In this document: in pieces, positions 52,144-60,830 of the stretch
How positions within the stretch are numbered: the first letter of the stretch is position 1
How the letters are laid out: every line of letters begins with the position of its first letter
Assembly: GCA_963808615.1 (NCBI GenBank)
Contig: CAWEGV010000012.1
Span: forward strand, 496,001-560,000
Direction: 5' to 3'
From: Palsa-504 sp963808615
Lineage (GTDB): Bacteria > Actinomycetota > Actinomycetes > Streptosporangiales > Streptosporangiaceae
DNA length: 64,000 nucleotides
The notes under the pieces: model-generated
Database searches by the model: none
Told to the model about the DNA's origin: nothing
Seen by the model: only the letters and a program-made list of their open reading frames with translations
Position numbers and translations under genes: made by a program

Positions 52144-53823
52144 ATGCAAGGGGATCAGGAGTTGCATGTGCAGACCGGCGCTAGTGCTGGGCTGGCCGAG
52201 AGGGCCGAGCCGACCTCGCGGCTGGCCGAGGGTATCGCCCGGGGTGCGGTCGTTGTGGCTGGCTTGACGATCGTGTCCCGGATCCTGGGCCTGGTCCGCA
52301 CCCTGGTGTTCTCACAGACCGTCGGCGCGAGCTGCCTGGGTACGGCGTATGTCACCGCCAACCAGGTGCCTGACCTGCTTTACCAGCTGGTCCTAGGCGG
52401 CGCGCTGACCAGCGCGATGGTCCCGGTGCTGGCCCGCTCGGCTGAGCGGGCCGTCCGCGACCCGGCGGAGAAGGCGCGGGTCGGCCAGATCACCTCGGCG
52501 CTGCTGACCTGGACCGTGGTCATCGTGGTGCCGCTGACGGTGGCCATTGCCTTGGCCGCCGGCCCGATCGCCTCACTACTGAACCCGAGCAATCCGAACG
52601 CGCACTGCGTGCACGCCAACGTGGTCGCCGTCACCACCAACATGCTGCGGGTGTTCGCTCCGCAGGCCTTGCTGTACGGGCTGTCGGTCGTGCTGTACGG
52701 GCTGCTGCAGTCCTACCGGCGGTTCGCCGCGCCGTCCATCGGCCCCGGGATCTCCAGCCTCGTGCTAATCGCCTGCTATCTGGCGTTCGTGCCGTTGGAC
52801 AAGGGGCTTCCGCTGGGCCAGCTGCCGCTGTCGGCCGAGCTAGTGCTGTCGGTCGGCACCACGCTGGGCATCGCCGCTCTGGTCGTGGTGGCCATCCCGC
52901 CGGTGTGGCGGCTGCACCTTCGGTTCCGGCCGGTGCTGGGGTTCCCGCCCGGGGTAGCCCGCCGGGTCGGCGGCCTGGCGCTGGTCGGCTTCGCCGAGCT
53001 GGTCGCCATCGACGTGGCCAACCTGGTGGCCATCGCCTTGGCCAACGGGCACGGCGAGACCGGCGCGATCGTGCTGTTCAACTACGGCTCGCAGGTGTTC
53101 ACCACCCTCTCCGCGGTCTTGGCCGGGGCCATCGTCATCAGCGCGTTTCCCGTACTGTCCGCGCGGGAAGGGCCGGCCTTCGACCGGACCAGCGCCGGGT
53201 CGACCCGGGCGGTGCTGCTCATGTCGTGGCTGGGTACGGCGGTGATCGCGGCGATCGCCATCCCCGCCGCACATGTCCTGGCCAAGCAGTCCGATCAGGT
53301 CCCGCAGCTGATCTGGACCTTCCTGTTGTTCGCCCCGGGTATCGCCGGCGCCATGGTGATCGCGAACCTGTCCCGGGTGATGTTCGTCATCCGGCGGCTC
53401 AAGGTCGCCGCCGCGGCGCTGGCCGGCAGCTGGCTGATCGTGATCGTGGCCGACGTGGTGCTGGTCGAGCTGGCCCCGGCCCGCCTGGTGGTCGCCGCGC
53501 TCGCCCTGGGCACCACCATCGGCCAGATCGTGGTGGCCATCCCGCTGGTGTTCGTCACCCGCAGGATCTGCGGACCGGCCGCCGTGCACGGGGCCGGGCA
53601 CGCAGCGCTGGCCGGTCTGGCTGCCTGCGCCGCCGGCGCCGCAGTGGGCCTGGTCGTCAGCCTGGCCGTGCCCCTGCATCACAAGCTGGAGGCCGCCGCC
53701 CTGGCGGTACCCGCGGCTGGGTGTGCGATCATCGCGTTTGGCGTGGTCGCGTACCTTCTCGACGACGGTGACCTCAGGGCCGTCCTGGCCTGGGTGCGGC
53801 GCACAGCCAGGCTGCGGTCATGA
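52144..53823 (+). CDS. murJ: MurJ-like lipid II flippase
   Basis: A 559-residue protein from ATG 52144, six bases after GGAGG. It has about fourteen transmembrane helices, beginning VVVAGLTIVSRILGLVRTLV. The family motif region AYVTANQVPDLLYQLVLGGAL and the loop APQALLYGLSVVLYGLLQSY are both clear. MurJ moves lipid II across the membrane for cell-wall synthesis; some actinobacterial homologs serve polymer export. The protein has no C-terminal kinase extension as seen in mycobacterial MviN. It follows the enolase/ilvA fragments, an arrangement that probably reflects local rearrangement. Confidence 0.9.
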   Translation: MQGDQELHVQTGASAGLAERAEPTSRLAEGIARGAVVVAGLTIVSRILGLVRTLVFSQTVGASCLGTAYVTANQVPDLLYQLVLGGALTSAMVPVLARSAERAVRDPAEKARVGQITSALLTWTVVIVVPLTVAIALAAGPIASLLNPSNPNAHCVHANVVAVTTNMLRVFAPQALLYGLSVVLYGLLQSYRRFAAPSIGPGISSLVLIACYLAFVPLDKGLPLGQLPLSAELVLSVGTTLGIAALVVVAIPPVWRLHLRFRPVLGFPPGVARRVGGLALVGFAELVAIDVANLVAIALANGHGETGAIVLFNYGSQVFTTLSAVLAGAIVISAFPVLSAREGPAFDRTSAGSTRAVLLMSWLGTAVIAAIAIPAAHVLAKQSDQVPQLIWTFLLFAPGIAGAMVIANLSRVMFVIRRLKVAAAALAGSWLIVIVADVVLVELAPARLVVAALALGTTIGQIVVAIPLVFVTRRICGPAAVHGAGHAALAGLAACAAGAAVGLVVSLAVPLHHKLEAAALAVPAAGCAIIAFGVVAYLLDDGDLRAVLAWVRRTARLRS

Positions 53824-53847
53824 CCGCCGTCGTGCCGCGTTCACAGG

Positions 53848-54291
53848 TTGCCGCGCCTGGCCTGCTCCCGCTCGATCGCCTCGAACAGCGCCTTGAAGTT
53901 GCCCAAGCTGCGGGACCGCGGCGTGATCACCGGATACGGGCCCGAGGTGGATCCGGTGGCGCTCGGCTATGAGGTCACCGCGTTCATCACGCTGGAGATC
54001 CGCCAGGCCGGCGGCCACGATCCGGTGGCGGAACGGCTGGCCGCGATCCCCGAAGTGCTGGAGGTGCACACCATCACCGGCGCCGGCGACCTGCTCTGCC
54101 GGGTGGTGGCCCGCACCAACGCCGACCTGCAGCGTGTGCTCGACGCGATCGTCTCTACCGAAGGCGTGATCCGTTCCGCCACCCTGATTTCCCTGGCCAC
54201 CCAGGTCGCTACCGGGTCCTTCCCCTGGTCCGTGCCGCCGCGGCGGGTGCCAGGCCGCGGTGATCATGATGGCCTGTGCCGGATCCGGTGA
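53848..54291 (+). pseudogene. Lrp/AsnC-family regulator lacking its DNA-binding domain
   Basis: Homology starts at LRDRGVITGYGPEVDPVALG (about 53900), the end of the HTH plus linker, and continues through AFITLEIRQAGGHDPVAERL, LLCRVVARTNADLQRVLDAI and EGVIRSATLISLATQV, the ligand-binding RAM domain. The helix-turn-helix is missing, replaced by sequence in which the minus strand reads FKALFEAIEREQARRGNL then a stop, apparently the end of another gene. The last 30 residues are unusual. It is probably a leftover rather than a functional regulator. Confidence 0.7.
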
Positions 54292-54434
54292 GGGCCGGGC
54301 GCCGCTTTCAATTGGCTACCCTGGGTCTGCCACTCTGTTTAGGGCGGACGGGCGGGTATGTTGACATGGGTAACCGCAGTCCCACAGCGGTTGCCTGACC
54401 AGCCTTTGGGAATCCTTGGCGCGGGAGCGGGTGG

Positions 54435-57400
54435 GTGAACCGGACTGTTGACGGCGACGTTCAGCAGGGCCTGGACGTGGATGCCGCCATGCCTGGCGTG
54501 GCGGTAAGTCATCAGCGTGCGTCCCGCGCCGGGTCGGAAGCAGCAGAGCCGTCGGCGTCTGAGGCGGCGAGTCACCAGCTCGTGGTGGGTGACATTCCGC
54601 TGGAGGCGCCTGGCTTCGAGCCCCGGGCTGGCTTGCTGGCGGACCTGGACCGAACTGGTGCCCGGGTATCGGTGATTCACCCGGCGACAGGGTTGCGCGG
54701 TCTTGGCACTACGCAGCTGGCGGCCGCACACGCACGGACGAAGCTGGCGAACGACTGGCGGCTGGTGGCCTGGGTCAACGCCGCGGACACTGGCAGCCTG
54801 CAGGCGGGACTGGCTGCGGTGGCTGAGGCCACGGGACTGACCAATAACGGTTCCGGGAAGGACATCGCCGATGCGGGCCAGACGGTACGGCACCTGCTGG
54901 AGAGCGGCGGCGACCGTTGCCTGCTGGTGTTCGATGATGCGGTCGACCCTGAGGCGCTGCGGCCGTTTGTCCCGGCTGACGGTGCGGCCCAGGTTCTGAT
55001 CACCAGTACCCGGCCGCCCGCAGCGAACGTGGCGACCCCTGTACCGGTGGACGTGTTCAGTGCCGATGAGGCGCTGTCATTTCTGACCAGGCGGACGGGC
55101 CAGGACGATGAGGCCGGAGCGGCTGCGGTGGCCGCCGTGCTGGGGCATCTGCCGTTGGCGCTGGCGTTGGCTGCGCCGGTGATCAGAGGGCAGCGCCATG
55201 GGTATGCGAGGTATCTGGACCGGCTGCAAACGATCCCGATTGAGATATCCCTGACCGGAGAGGACGGCCAGCCGTACCCGTACAGCGTGGCGCGGGCAGT
55301 GCTGCTGTCCCTCGAGACGATCGGTGCGGCCGACAAGACGGGCATATCTACCCGGGTCATGGGGATCACGTCGGTACTGTCGGCGGCTGGGGTTCGCCGC
55401 GAGCTACTGTACTTCGCCGGGCGGGCCGGCGTACTGGCCAGCGGCGGGCGTCGGGTGGCGGCGCCCCTGGTGGATCGGGTCCTGGAGTGGCTGAGCGACC
55501 GGTCGCTGCTGACGTTCAGCCTGGACGGTCAGACCGTAACGATGCACCGCCTAGTGGCGCAGGTAATCCGTGACGGGCTGGTCCGTCGGCGGCGGTTGGA
55601 GGCGGTGTGCTGGGTCGCCGCATCGGTGCTGGAGGCGTACGCTATCGCGGTCGCGGGGTCGCAGGATCGCCCGGCCGTCAGGGGTATCCCCCCGCAGGTG
55701 ACGGCGCTGTTTGATCACACGGCCGAGCTCGCGGAGGAGGCCGACGGGGAGCTCGCCGAGATTCTGCTGCGGCTCCGGTTCATCGCGCTTTACCACCTGA
55801 TTGAGCTGGGCGATAGCGCCCCGCAGGCAATCGCGGTCGGTGAGCCGCTGACCGCAGACCTCGAGCGGCTGCTGGGTCCTGACCATCCCGACACCTTGAA
55901 CGCCCGGAACAGCCTCGCCGCTGCCTATCTGGCGGCGGACCGGGTCGCCGACGCGATCCCGCTGTTCGAGCAGACTCTGGCCGCACTCCAGTGCCGATTT
56001 GGCCCTGACCATCCCGAGACCCTGACTTCGCAGAACAACCTGGCCAGCGCCTACCAGGACGCGGGTCGAGTCGCCGAGGGGATCCAGCTATACGAGCAGA
56101 ACCTGGCCGTACGAGAGCGGCTCCTGGGCGTCGACCACCCCGGCACCCTGAACTCCCGGGGCAACCTCGCCGCCGCCTATCTGGCGGCGGGCCGAGTCGT
56201 CGAGGCGATCCCGCTGTTCGCGCAGACTCTGGCCGACCGGGAACTAGCGCTGGGTCCAGACCACCCCGATACCCAGACCTCGCGGAGGAACCTAGCCAAG
56301 GCCTACCGAGCCGTGGGCCGGGCCGCCGAGGCGATCCCGCTTGAGCAGGCCTTGGTCGACCGGGAACGAGTGCTGCGCTTCGATCACCTCGATACCCAGA
56401 CCTCACCCAAGAACCTCGCTACCGCTAACCGGGACGGGAGTCAGGTCGCTGAGGCGATCGCGTCCGTCGAGCCGACTTCGGCCGTCCGGGAGGATCAGGT
56501 ATCTGCCGATGCCGGCTCGAGAGTGCTTCCGGCGAGCCTCCGTCGGCCTCCAACCGATCCGGCCAGGCGGGTGCTTCCAGCCGGCTTCCGTCGGCCGCCC
56601 GCCGATCCAGCCGGGCGGGTGCTTCCCGGCCGCATCACAAGCCCGTCGGCCAAGCTGACCGGCTATTCATCCCCGAGCCGGACACAGGACCCGCCACCCG
56701 AAGACGTCGAACACGACCGTGAGGTGGTCGCGGCGATCACGGCGGGAGACCCGGCGGGCATTGCCATGGCGCACGACAGGTACGCGGCTGCCCTGTACGG
56801 CTACTGCCATTGGATGCTGCACGACTTGGCCGACGCAGCCGAAGCCCTGCAGGACACGTTCATCATCGCCGCCGCCATGGTGAACGACCTGCCCGAGCCT
56901 TCCAAACTGCGCCCGTGGCTGTTTGGGCTGGCCCGCAATGAATGCCGGCGCCGAATCCGGCCTGGTTCAGCGGCCCGCGAAAAGGAGGCCGATGCGGCGA
57001 ACCAGCCGGCGGATGCGGGCCAGCGGGCCGAGAAGGTGGACCCTCCGAGCGACGCGGCTAACCGGCTGACCGATGCAACCGTGAAATTCCGGGCGGTCAG
57101 CCAGCCAGCCAGCGCCATCCACGAGTCGGCCGATGCGACCGTACTATTCCGGGCGATCGGCCAGCGGGTCCACGAGCCGGCCGATGCGACCGTGCAATTT
57201 CGGGCGGTCAGCGAGCCGGCCGACGCGACTATGCAATTCCGCGTGGTCGGCCAGCTGGCCGATGCGACTATGCCATTTCGTGTGGTCAGCGAGCCGACTC
57301 ACGCAACGGACGGCATCGTCGATGTCAACGGTTACCTGGGGCAAGCCGAACTACGGGCGCTGATCCGCTCCATCTTGGCCGACATGAAACCTCGAGAGCG

Positions 57401-58307
57401 TGAGGTCATCGAGCTGAGCTTCAGGCATGACCTGTATGACAACGACCTGGCCATCGCGCTCGGCGTGTCATGGAGCCGGGCGCGCGCCCTGGCGTCACGC
57501 GCCCACGGTCGACTGGAGAAATCTTTGGGTGCGTTGCGCACCGCGCTTGCCGGGCGGGAGTCTTGCCCGGTGGTGGGGGAATTGCTGGCCGACTGGGACG
57601 GGCAGCTGACCGAGGAGACGCGCGACCTGGTCGTCTGGCACGTCGAGCAGTGCAAGACCTGCGCCAATCGCGGGCATGGCGCGCTGCGTCCAACGGCTCT
57701 GTCCGCCCTGCTGCCGCTGGCCCCGCTCCCTCCCGAACTGCGGGAGCGGGTCTTGAGCAGCTGCTCCTCCACGGATAAGGATGCGGTGGCTTACCGCCGC
57801 CGGGTGGTCCGGCGCGCTGAGTCGACATGGGCCGCAATGTTCTCGCGGGCGATAAGGCAGGTGAGCTGGGACAGCATCCGGGCCAATTCCGGAGCGGCGA
57901 TCGCCACTACTGCTGTCGCGGTCTGGGTGGTGGCGGCCGTGAGCGTCCTGGTGCTCACCTTCACTGGCTCTCACGCCGCATTTGCCCAGCCGCCTCGGCC
58001 AACTGGCTCCCAAGGCGCGCATCCCCGAGCGGGCCGGCCAAGCGTCGAAGCCTCATCGGGCAGTCGTGCGGCCACGGCGACCGGCCGTGCATCCGCCCCC
58101 AGGCCGTCCCCGACCGTCAGTCAGTCCCAGGTCTACGTGTCGTCCCCGGTCCAGCCGTCGGCACCGTACTCGTCCCAGCTGTCGCCCTCGACGTCTTCGC
58201 TTTCGTCCTCGCATTCGACGTCACCCTCGCCCAAACCGTCGAAATCGCCGTCGCCGTCACACTCGCCGTCGCCGTCGCCCTCGTCATCCCCGTCGCCGAC
58301 AGCATGA
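54435..58307 (+). CDS. NTPase-like/TPR/ECF-sigma/anti-sigma-like membrane fusion protein
   Basis: A 1290-residue single frame, GTG start. Residues about 50-420: NB-ARC/STAND-like NTPase region with GLRGLGTTQLAAAHA where the P-loop should be (Lys is Thr) and CLLVFDDAVD as Walker B. Residues 465-680: TPRs of 42 residues (GPDHPDTLNARNSLAAAYLA). 765-842: ECF sigma region 2 (YGYCHWMLHDLADAAEALQD, LRPWLFGLARNECRRRIR). 880-955: repeats of a DAT.xFRxV unit. 968-1033: sigma region 4 (MKPREREVIELSFRHDLYDN). 1069-1076: HX3CX2C as in zinc anti-sigma domains. 1153-1177: transmembrane helix. The last 110 residues are extracytoplasmic and Ser/Pro-rich. Inferred role: membrane-tethered transcription regulator with sensor and inhibitor in one chain. 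Confidence 0.85.
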   Translation: MNRTVDGDVQQGLDVDAAMPGVAVSHQRASRAGSEAAEPSASEAASHQLVVGDIPLEAPGFEPRAGLLADLDRTGARVSVIHPATGLRGLGTTQLAAAHARTKLANDWRLVAWVNAADTGSLQAGLAAVAEATGLTNNGSGKDIADAGQTVRHLLESGGDRCLLVFDDAVDPEALRPFVPADGAAQVLITSTRPPAANVATPVPVDVFSADEALSFLTRRTGQDDEAGAAAVAAVLGHLPLALALAAPVIRGQRHGYARYLDRLQTIPIEISLTGEDGQPYPYSVARAVLLSLETIGAADKTGISTRVMGITSVLSAAGVRRELLYFAGRAGVLASGGRRVAAPLVDRVLEWLSDRSLLTFSLDGQTVTMHRLVAQVIRDGLVRRRRLEAVCWVAASVLEAYAIAVAGSQDRPAVRGIPPQVTALFDHTAELAEEADGELAEILLRLRFIALYHLIELGDSAPQAIAVGEPLTADLERLLGPDHPDTLNARNSLAAAYLAADRVADAIPLFEQTLAALQCRFGPDHPETLTSQNNLASAYQDAGRVAEGIQLYEQNLAVRERLLGVDHPGTLNSRGNLAAAYLAAGRVVEAIPLFAQTLADRELALGPDHPDTQTSRRNLAKAYRAVGRAAEAIPLEQALVDRERVLRFDHLDTQTSPKNLATANRDGSQVAEAIASVEPTSAVREDQVSADAGSRVLPASLRRPPTDPARRVLPAGFRRPPADPAGRVLPGRITSPSAKLTGYSSPSRTQDPPPEDVEHDREVVAAITAGDPAGIAMAHDRYAAALYGYCHWMLHDLADAAEALQDTFIIAAAMVNDLPEPSKLRPWLFGLARNECRRRIRPGSAAREKEADAANQPADAGQRAEKVDPPSDAANRLTDATVKFRAVSQPASAIHESADATVLFRAIGQRVHEPADATVQFRAVSEPADATMQFRVVGQLADATMPFRVVSEPTHATDGIVDVNGYLGQAELRALIRSILADMKPREREVIELSFRHDLYDNDLAIALGVSWSRARALASRAHGRLEKSLGALRTALAGRESCPVVGELLADWDGQLTEETRDLVVWHVEQCKTCANRGHGALRPTALSALLPLAPLPPELRERVLSSCSSTDKDAVAYRRRVVRRAESTWAAMFSRAIRQVSWDSIRANSGAAIATTAVAVWVVAAVSVLVLTFTGSHAAFAQPPRPTGSQGAHPRAGRPSVEASSGSRAATATGRASAPRPSPTVSQSQVYVSSPVQPSAPYSSQLSPSTSSLSSSHSTSPSPKPSKSPSPSHSPSPSPSSSPSPTA
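57072..57302 (+). repeat. Degenerate coding repeat between sigma regions 2 and 4
   Basis: Five to six units read (A/T)DAT(V/M)xFR(A/V)(V/I)(S/G)(Q/E)P, at about 15-20 residue spacing (TDATVKFRAVSQP, ADATVLFRAIGQ, ADATVQFRAVSEP, ADATMQFRVVGQ, ADATMPFRVVSEP). The DNA is equally repetitive (GCCGATGCGAC). It lengthens the sigma2-sigma4 linker to about 125 residues. Confidence 0.8.
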
Positions 58308-58332
58308 GACCGACGGACCTGAGATGGGCGAA

Positions 58333-59472
58333 CTAGTCCTGCCGGGCGGCCGCGTCCCGAGCTAGAGCGGTCCAGTGGGCAAGCTGGTACCAGACGGCCA
58401 TGGTCTCGGCGTGCTCCGGGCCGAGAACCCTCTCGCGGACCAGCAGTAGTGCTGCGAACTGGTCCCGTGCCGATGCCGCGTCCCCGGCGCGTCCGGTCCA
58501 GTAGGCCAGTTCCTCCCGCGCGGCCAAGGTATCGGGGTGGTCCGGGCCAGATGCGCGCTCGCGGATCGGTAGCAGCGCGGCGAACTGATCCCGTGCGCTG
58601 GCCGCGTCTCCGGCGCGCCCGGTCCAGTAGGCCAGGTTGAACCTGGCGGCCAAAGCGTCGGCAGAGTCCACACCGGTTACGCGCTCGCTGACGGGCAGCA
58701 GCGCGGCGAACTGGTCTCGTGCCGCGGCCCCGTCTCCTGCGTAGCCCGCGAAGTTGGCGAGATTGTGGCGGTTGGTCAGGATGTCGGGGTGCGTAGGCCC
58801 GAGGACGCGCTCGGCCACGGGAAGCAGCGCGGCGAACTGATCCCGTGCCGCGGCCGCGTCCCCGGCCTGCCCGGTCCAGTAAGCCAGGCTGGCGCGGACG
58901 GCCAGGGTGTCGGTGTGCTCCGGTCCGAGGACCCGCTCGGCTACGGGGACGAGCGCGGCGAGCTGGTCCCGTGCGCCTGCAGCGTCCCCGGCCTGCCCGG
59001 TCGAGTAAGCGAGCTCGCTCCGCGCGGCCAGGGCGCCGGGGTGCTCAGGCCCGGGTCCCTGGGTTGTGTCCGTGCTCACGGCACCATTGGCGGTGCTCGC
59101 GGCGCCATTGGCGGAGACAGCATGGTTGGACGCAGATACCGTCTGGGCAGGCAGTATCGCCTGGATCTCCTGGACCAGGGCCTGCAGGTCAGCCTCGGTG
59201 TCCGGGTTCTCCTCCAAGAAGTCCACCAGCCGCCCGGCCCACCCGACCCCCAAGGCGGTACGGATCAGCCCCACATCCGCCGCGGCCGCGCCGATGAGCT
59301 GCTCGTGTGTCTGCTCCAGCCGCCGCTCGGCTAGCTGGGTTCGCTTGGCGTCCCCGCGGCCCAGGAGTCGGGCGAACCTGCGCTGTGCCGTCTCCCACTC
59401 GTCTGCGGCGGCGGCATTCACCACCGTACGACCGGCCTGTGCCGCTAGCGCAAGCACGCTCCTCCCCAGCAT
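58333..59472 (-). CDS. TPR protein with effector-associated-like N-terminal domain
   Basis: A 379-residue protein. The N-terminal 110 residues (EWETAQRRFARLLGRGDAKR, WAGRLVDFLEENPDTEADLQ, ALVQEIQAILPAQT) resemble the small alpha-helical adaptor seen at the start of many actinobacterial NTPase/TPR proteins. An Ala/Ser linker follows, then six TPR-like units of 42 residues with ARDQFAALLPVAERVLGP and (D/E)(H/D)xDTLAxR. No catalytic motif. It is convergent to the large sigma fusion, stops 25 bases apart, and may bind its TPR or NTPase part. Function unknown. Confidence 0.75.
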   Translation of the reverse strand: MLGRSVLALAAQAGRTVVNAAAADEWETAQRRFARLLGRGDAKRTQLAERRLEQTHEQLIGAAAADVGLIRTALGVGWAGRLVDFLEENPDTEADLQALVQEIQAILPAQTVSASNHAVSANGAASTANGAVSTDTTQGPGPEHPGALAARSELAYSTGQAGDAAGARDQLAALVPVAERVLGPEHTDTLAVRASLAYWTGQAGDAAAARDQFAALLPVAERVLGPTHPDILTNRHNLANFAGYAGDGAAARDQFAALLPVSERVTGVDSADALAARFNLAYWTGRAGDAASARDQFAALLPIRERASGPDHPDTLAAREELAYWTGRAGDAASARDQFAALLLVRERVLGPEHAETMAVWYQLAHWTALARDAAARQD

Positions 59473-59597
59473 CTCGCCCCCCTCTCATCGATGGATGAGT
59501 AAGCCAAGAGGGCTGAGTCTCAGGGGAATTCTACAGGCACGATGCCCTGATCACCCTGCGGCATCATGACGGCGCTTTCGGCGAGGGAAACGAGCAG

Positions 59598-60206
59598 CTA
59601 GCGGATCAGGTCGAGGGAGGTTTCCAGGATGATCGCCCGCAGCTTGTCCGGGTCGTCGACCTGCTGCAGGTAGAACATGCAGGTCGCGCCGACCGCGAGG
59701 ATCGCCGTGCTGGCCCGGACCCGGTCCCGCAGCGCGGCATCGGGGCCGGCCAGCAGGTCGACGAGAGCGTCCAGGCGGCCGCGGAAGCGGGTGAGCCGGT
59801 CCTTGCCGACCTCCATGGCCTGCATCGCGGCCCGGTTCTGCTCCAGGAAGCGGAACACCTCGCTGCCGTGCAGCACGATCCCCACGTAGCGGTCCAGGAT
59901 CGCGCGGCGGGTCTGGTCGCTGGCCGGCTGGTCCTTGGCCCAGTCCACGAGCGCGTCGATCTCGGCGAAGTAGTCGTCGGTGAAGCTGTGGACGATGTCT
60001 TCCTTGGACTTGAAGTGGTAGTAGAGCGCGGCCTTGGAGACGCCGAGGCGCTCGGCGATCTCCCGCAGCGAGGTCTTCTCGTAGCCCTGCTCGGCGAACA
60101 GCTCGAGCGCGACCTTCTGCACCCGGGACCGGGTATCGGTGCGGGGCGCGCCGAGCTGCCCGGCCTGGCGCTCGGCCAGGCGTTCGGCGGGGTCGGCGTG
60201 GCGCAC
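59598..60206 (-). CDS. TetR-family transcriptional regulator
   Basis: About 203 residues from GTG 60206; a longer frame from 60344 runs antisense through the antitoxin gene and is unlikely. The HTH is complete: VALELFAEQGYEKTSLREIA, then GVSKAALYYHFKSKEDI. The ligand domain is all-helical (FAEIDALVDWAKDQPASDQT). Such repressors respond to small hydrophobic ligands. Its start overlaps the 5' part of the antitoxin gene on the other strand, so the intergenic operator, if any, has been lost or lies elsewhere. Target unknown. Confidence 0.88.
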   Translation of the reverse strand: MRHADPAERLAERQAGQLGAPRTDTRSRVQKVALELFAEQGYEKTSLREIAERLGVSKAALYYHFKSKEDIVHSFTDDYFAEIDALVDWAKDQPASDQTRRAILDRYVGIVLHGSEVFRFLEQNRAAMQAMEVGKDRLTRFRGRLDALVDLLAGPDAALRDRVRASTAILAVGATCMFYLQQVDDPDKLRAIILETSLDLIR

Positions 60207-60441
60207 TACCCTGTCGCTCGATGACGATGTGCTGCTCGCCGTCAAGGAGCGGGTGCGGCGAGAACACCGCAGCGCCGGTGCGGTGCTCTCCGATCTCGCC
60301 CGCCAGGCACTGACTGGCCAGTACCAAGCGGACGAGTCCGCCAAGACTGAGGACTTCTACGGCTTCAAACCCCTCCCGCACCGGGGTGAGGCGGTGTCCA
60401 ACGCGCTCATCGACAGGCTCCGCGAAGACGACATCGCGTGA
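60139..60441 (+). CDS. VapB-type antitoxin, disturbed start
   Basis: Homology begins at 60202: RTTLSLDDDVLLAVKERVRR, then EHRSAGAVLSDLARQALTGQ, ending LREDDIA. This is a ribbon-helix-helix antitoxin. The codon before RTT is TGG, where ATG would be expected, so the only in-frame starts are upstream inside the TetR coding region (GTG 60139). The 5' end seems to have been altered when the gene came next to the TetR gene. The stop overlaps the toxin start (GTGA). Confidence 0.65.
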   Translation: MRGAPSCPAWRSARRSAGSAWRTTLSLDDDVLLAVKERVRREHRSAGAVLSDLARQALTGQYQADESAKTEDFYGFKPLPHRGEAVSNALIDRLREDDIA

Positions 60442-60830
60442 GGCGCGCACTCCTCGACATCAACGTCCTGCTCGCTCTGCTGGACAGTGACCACGTCGAC
60501 CACGATCGCGCCCGCGACTGGCTCAACGCCGAAATCAGGTTTGGCTGGGCGTCCTGCGCGATCACGCAGAACGGCTTCGTGAGGATCATCAGCCAGCCTC
60601 GCTATCCGAGCCCCGTATCCCCAGCCCTGGCGCTCGACCGGCTGGCTCGGGCGAGCACTACCGAACATCACCAGTTCTGGCCCTGCTCGGTGAGCCTCCT
60701 CGACGAGGACGTGATCGATCGCTCGCGCCTGGTCGGGCCGCGTCAGGTGACCGACGCGTACCTGCTGGCGCTGACGACCCATCACGACGGCAGGCTCGTC
60801 ACCCTCGACCGATCGAGGCGGCGCGGCCTG
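60438..60830 (+). pseudogene. VapC-type PIN toxin, 3' end replaced
   Basis: From GTG 60438: RALLDINVLLALLDSDHVDH (first acidic residue), ASCAITQNGFVRIISQPRYP (Glu/Asn region) and VTDAYLLALTTHHDGRLVTL with the last Asp residues. The final beta strand after LDRS is missing and the frame continues into an epimerase fragment without a stop until 61451. PIN toxins cut RNA. Core residues are present, but the fused tail makes activity doubtful. Confidence 0.7.

Noticed and set aside
54339..54893. 184-codon minus-strand frame before and within the sigma fusion gene
   Set aside because: It lies antisense to the NTPase-like domain and has no family features.
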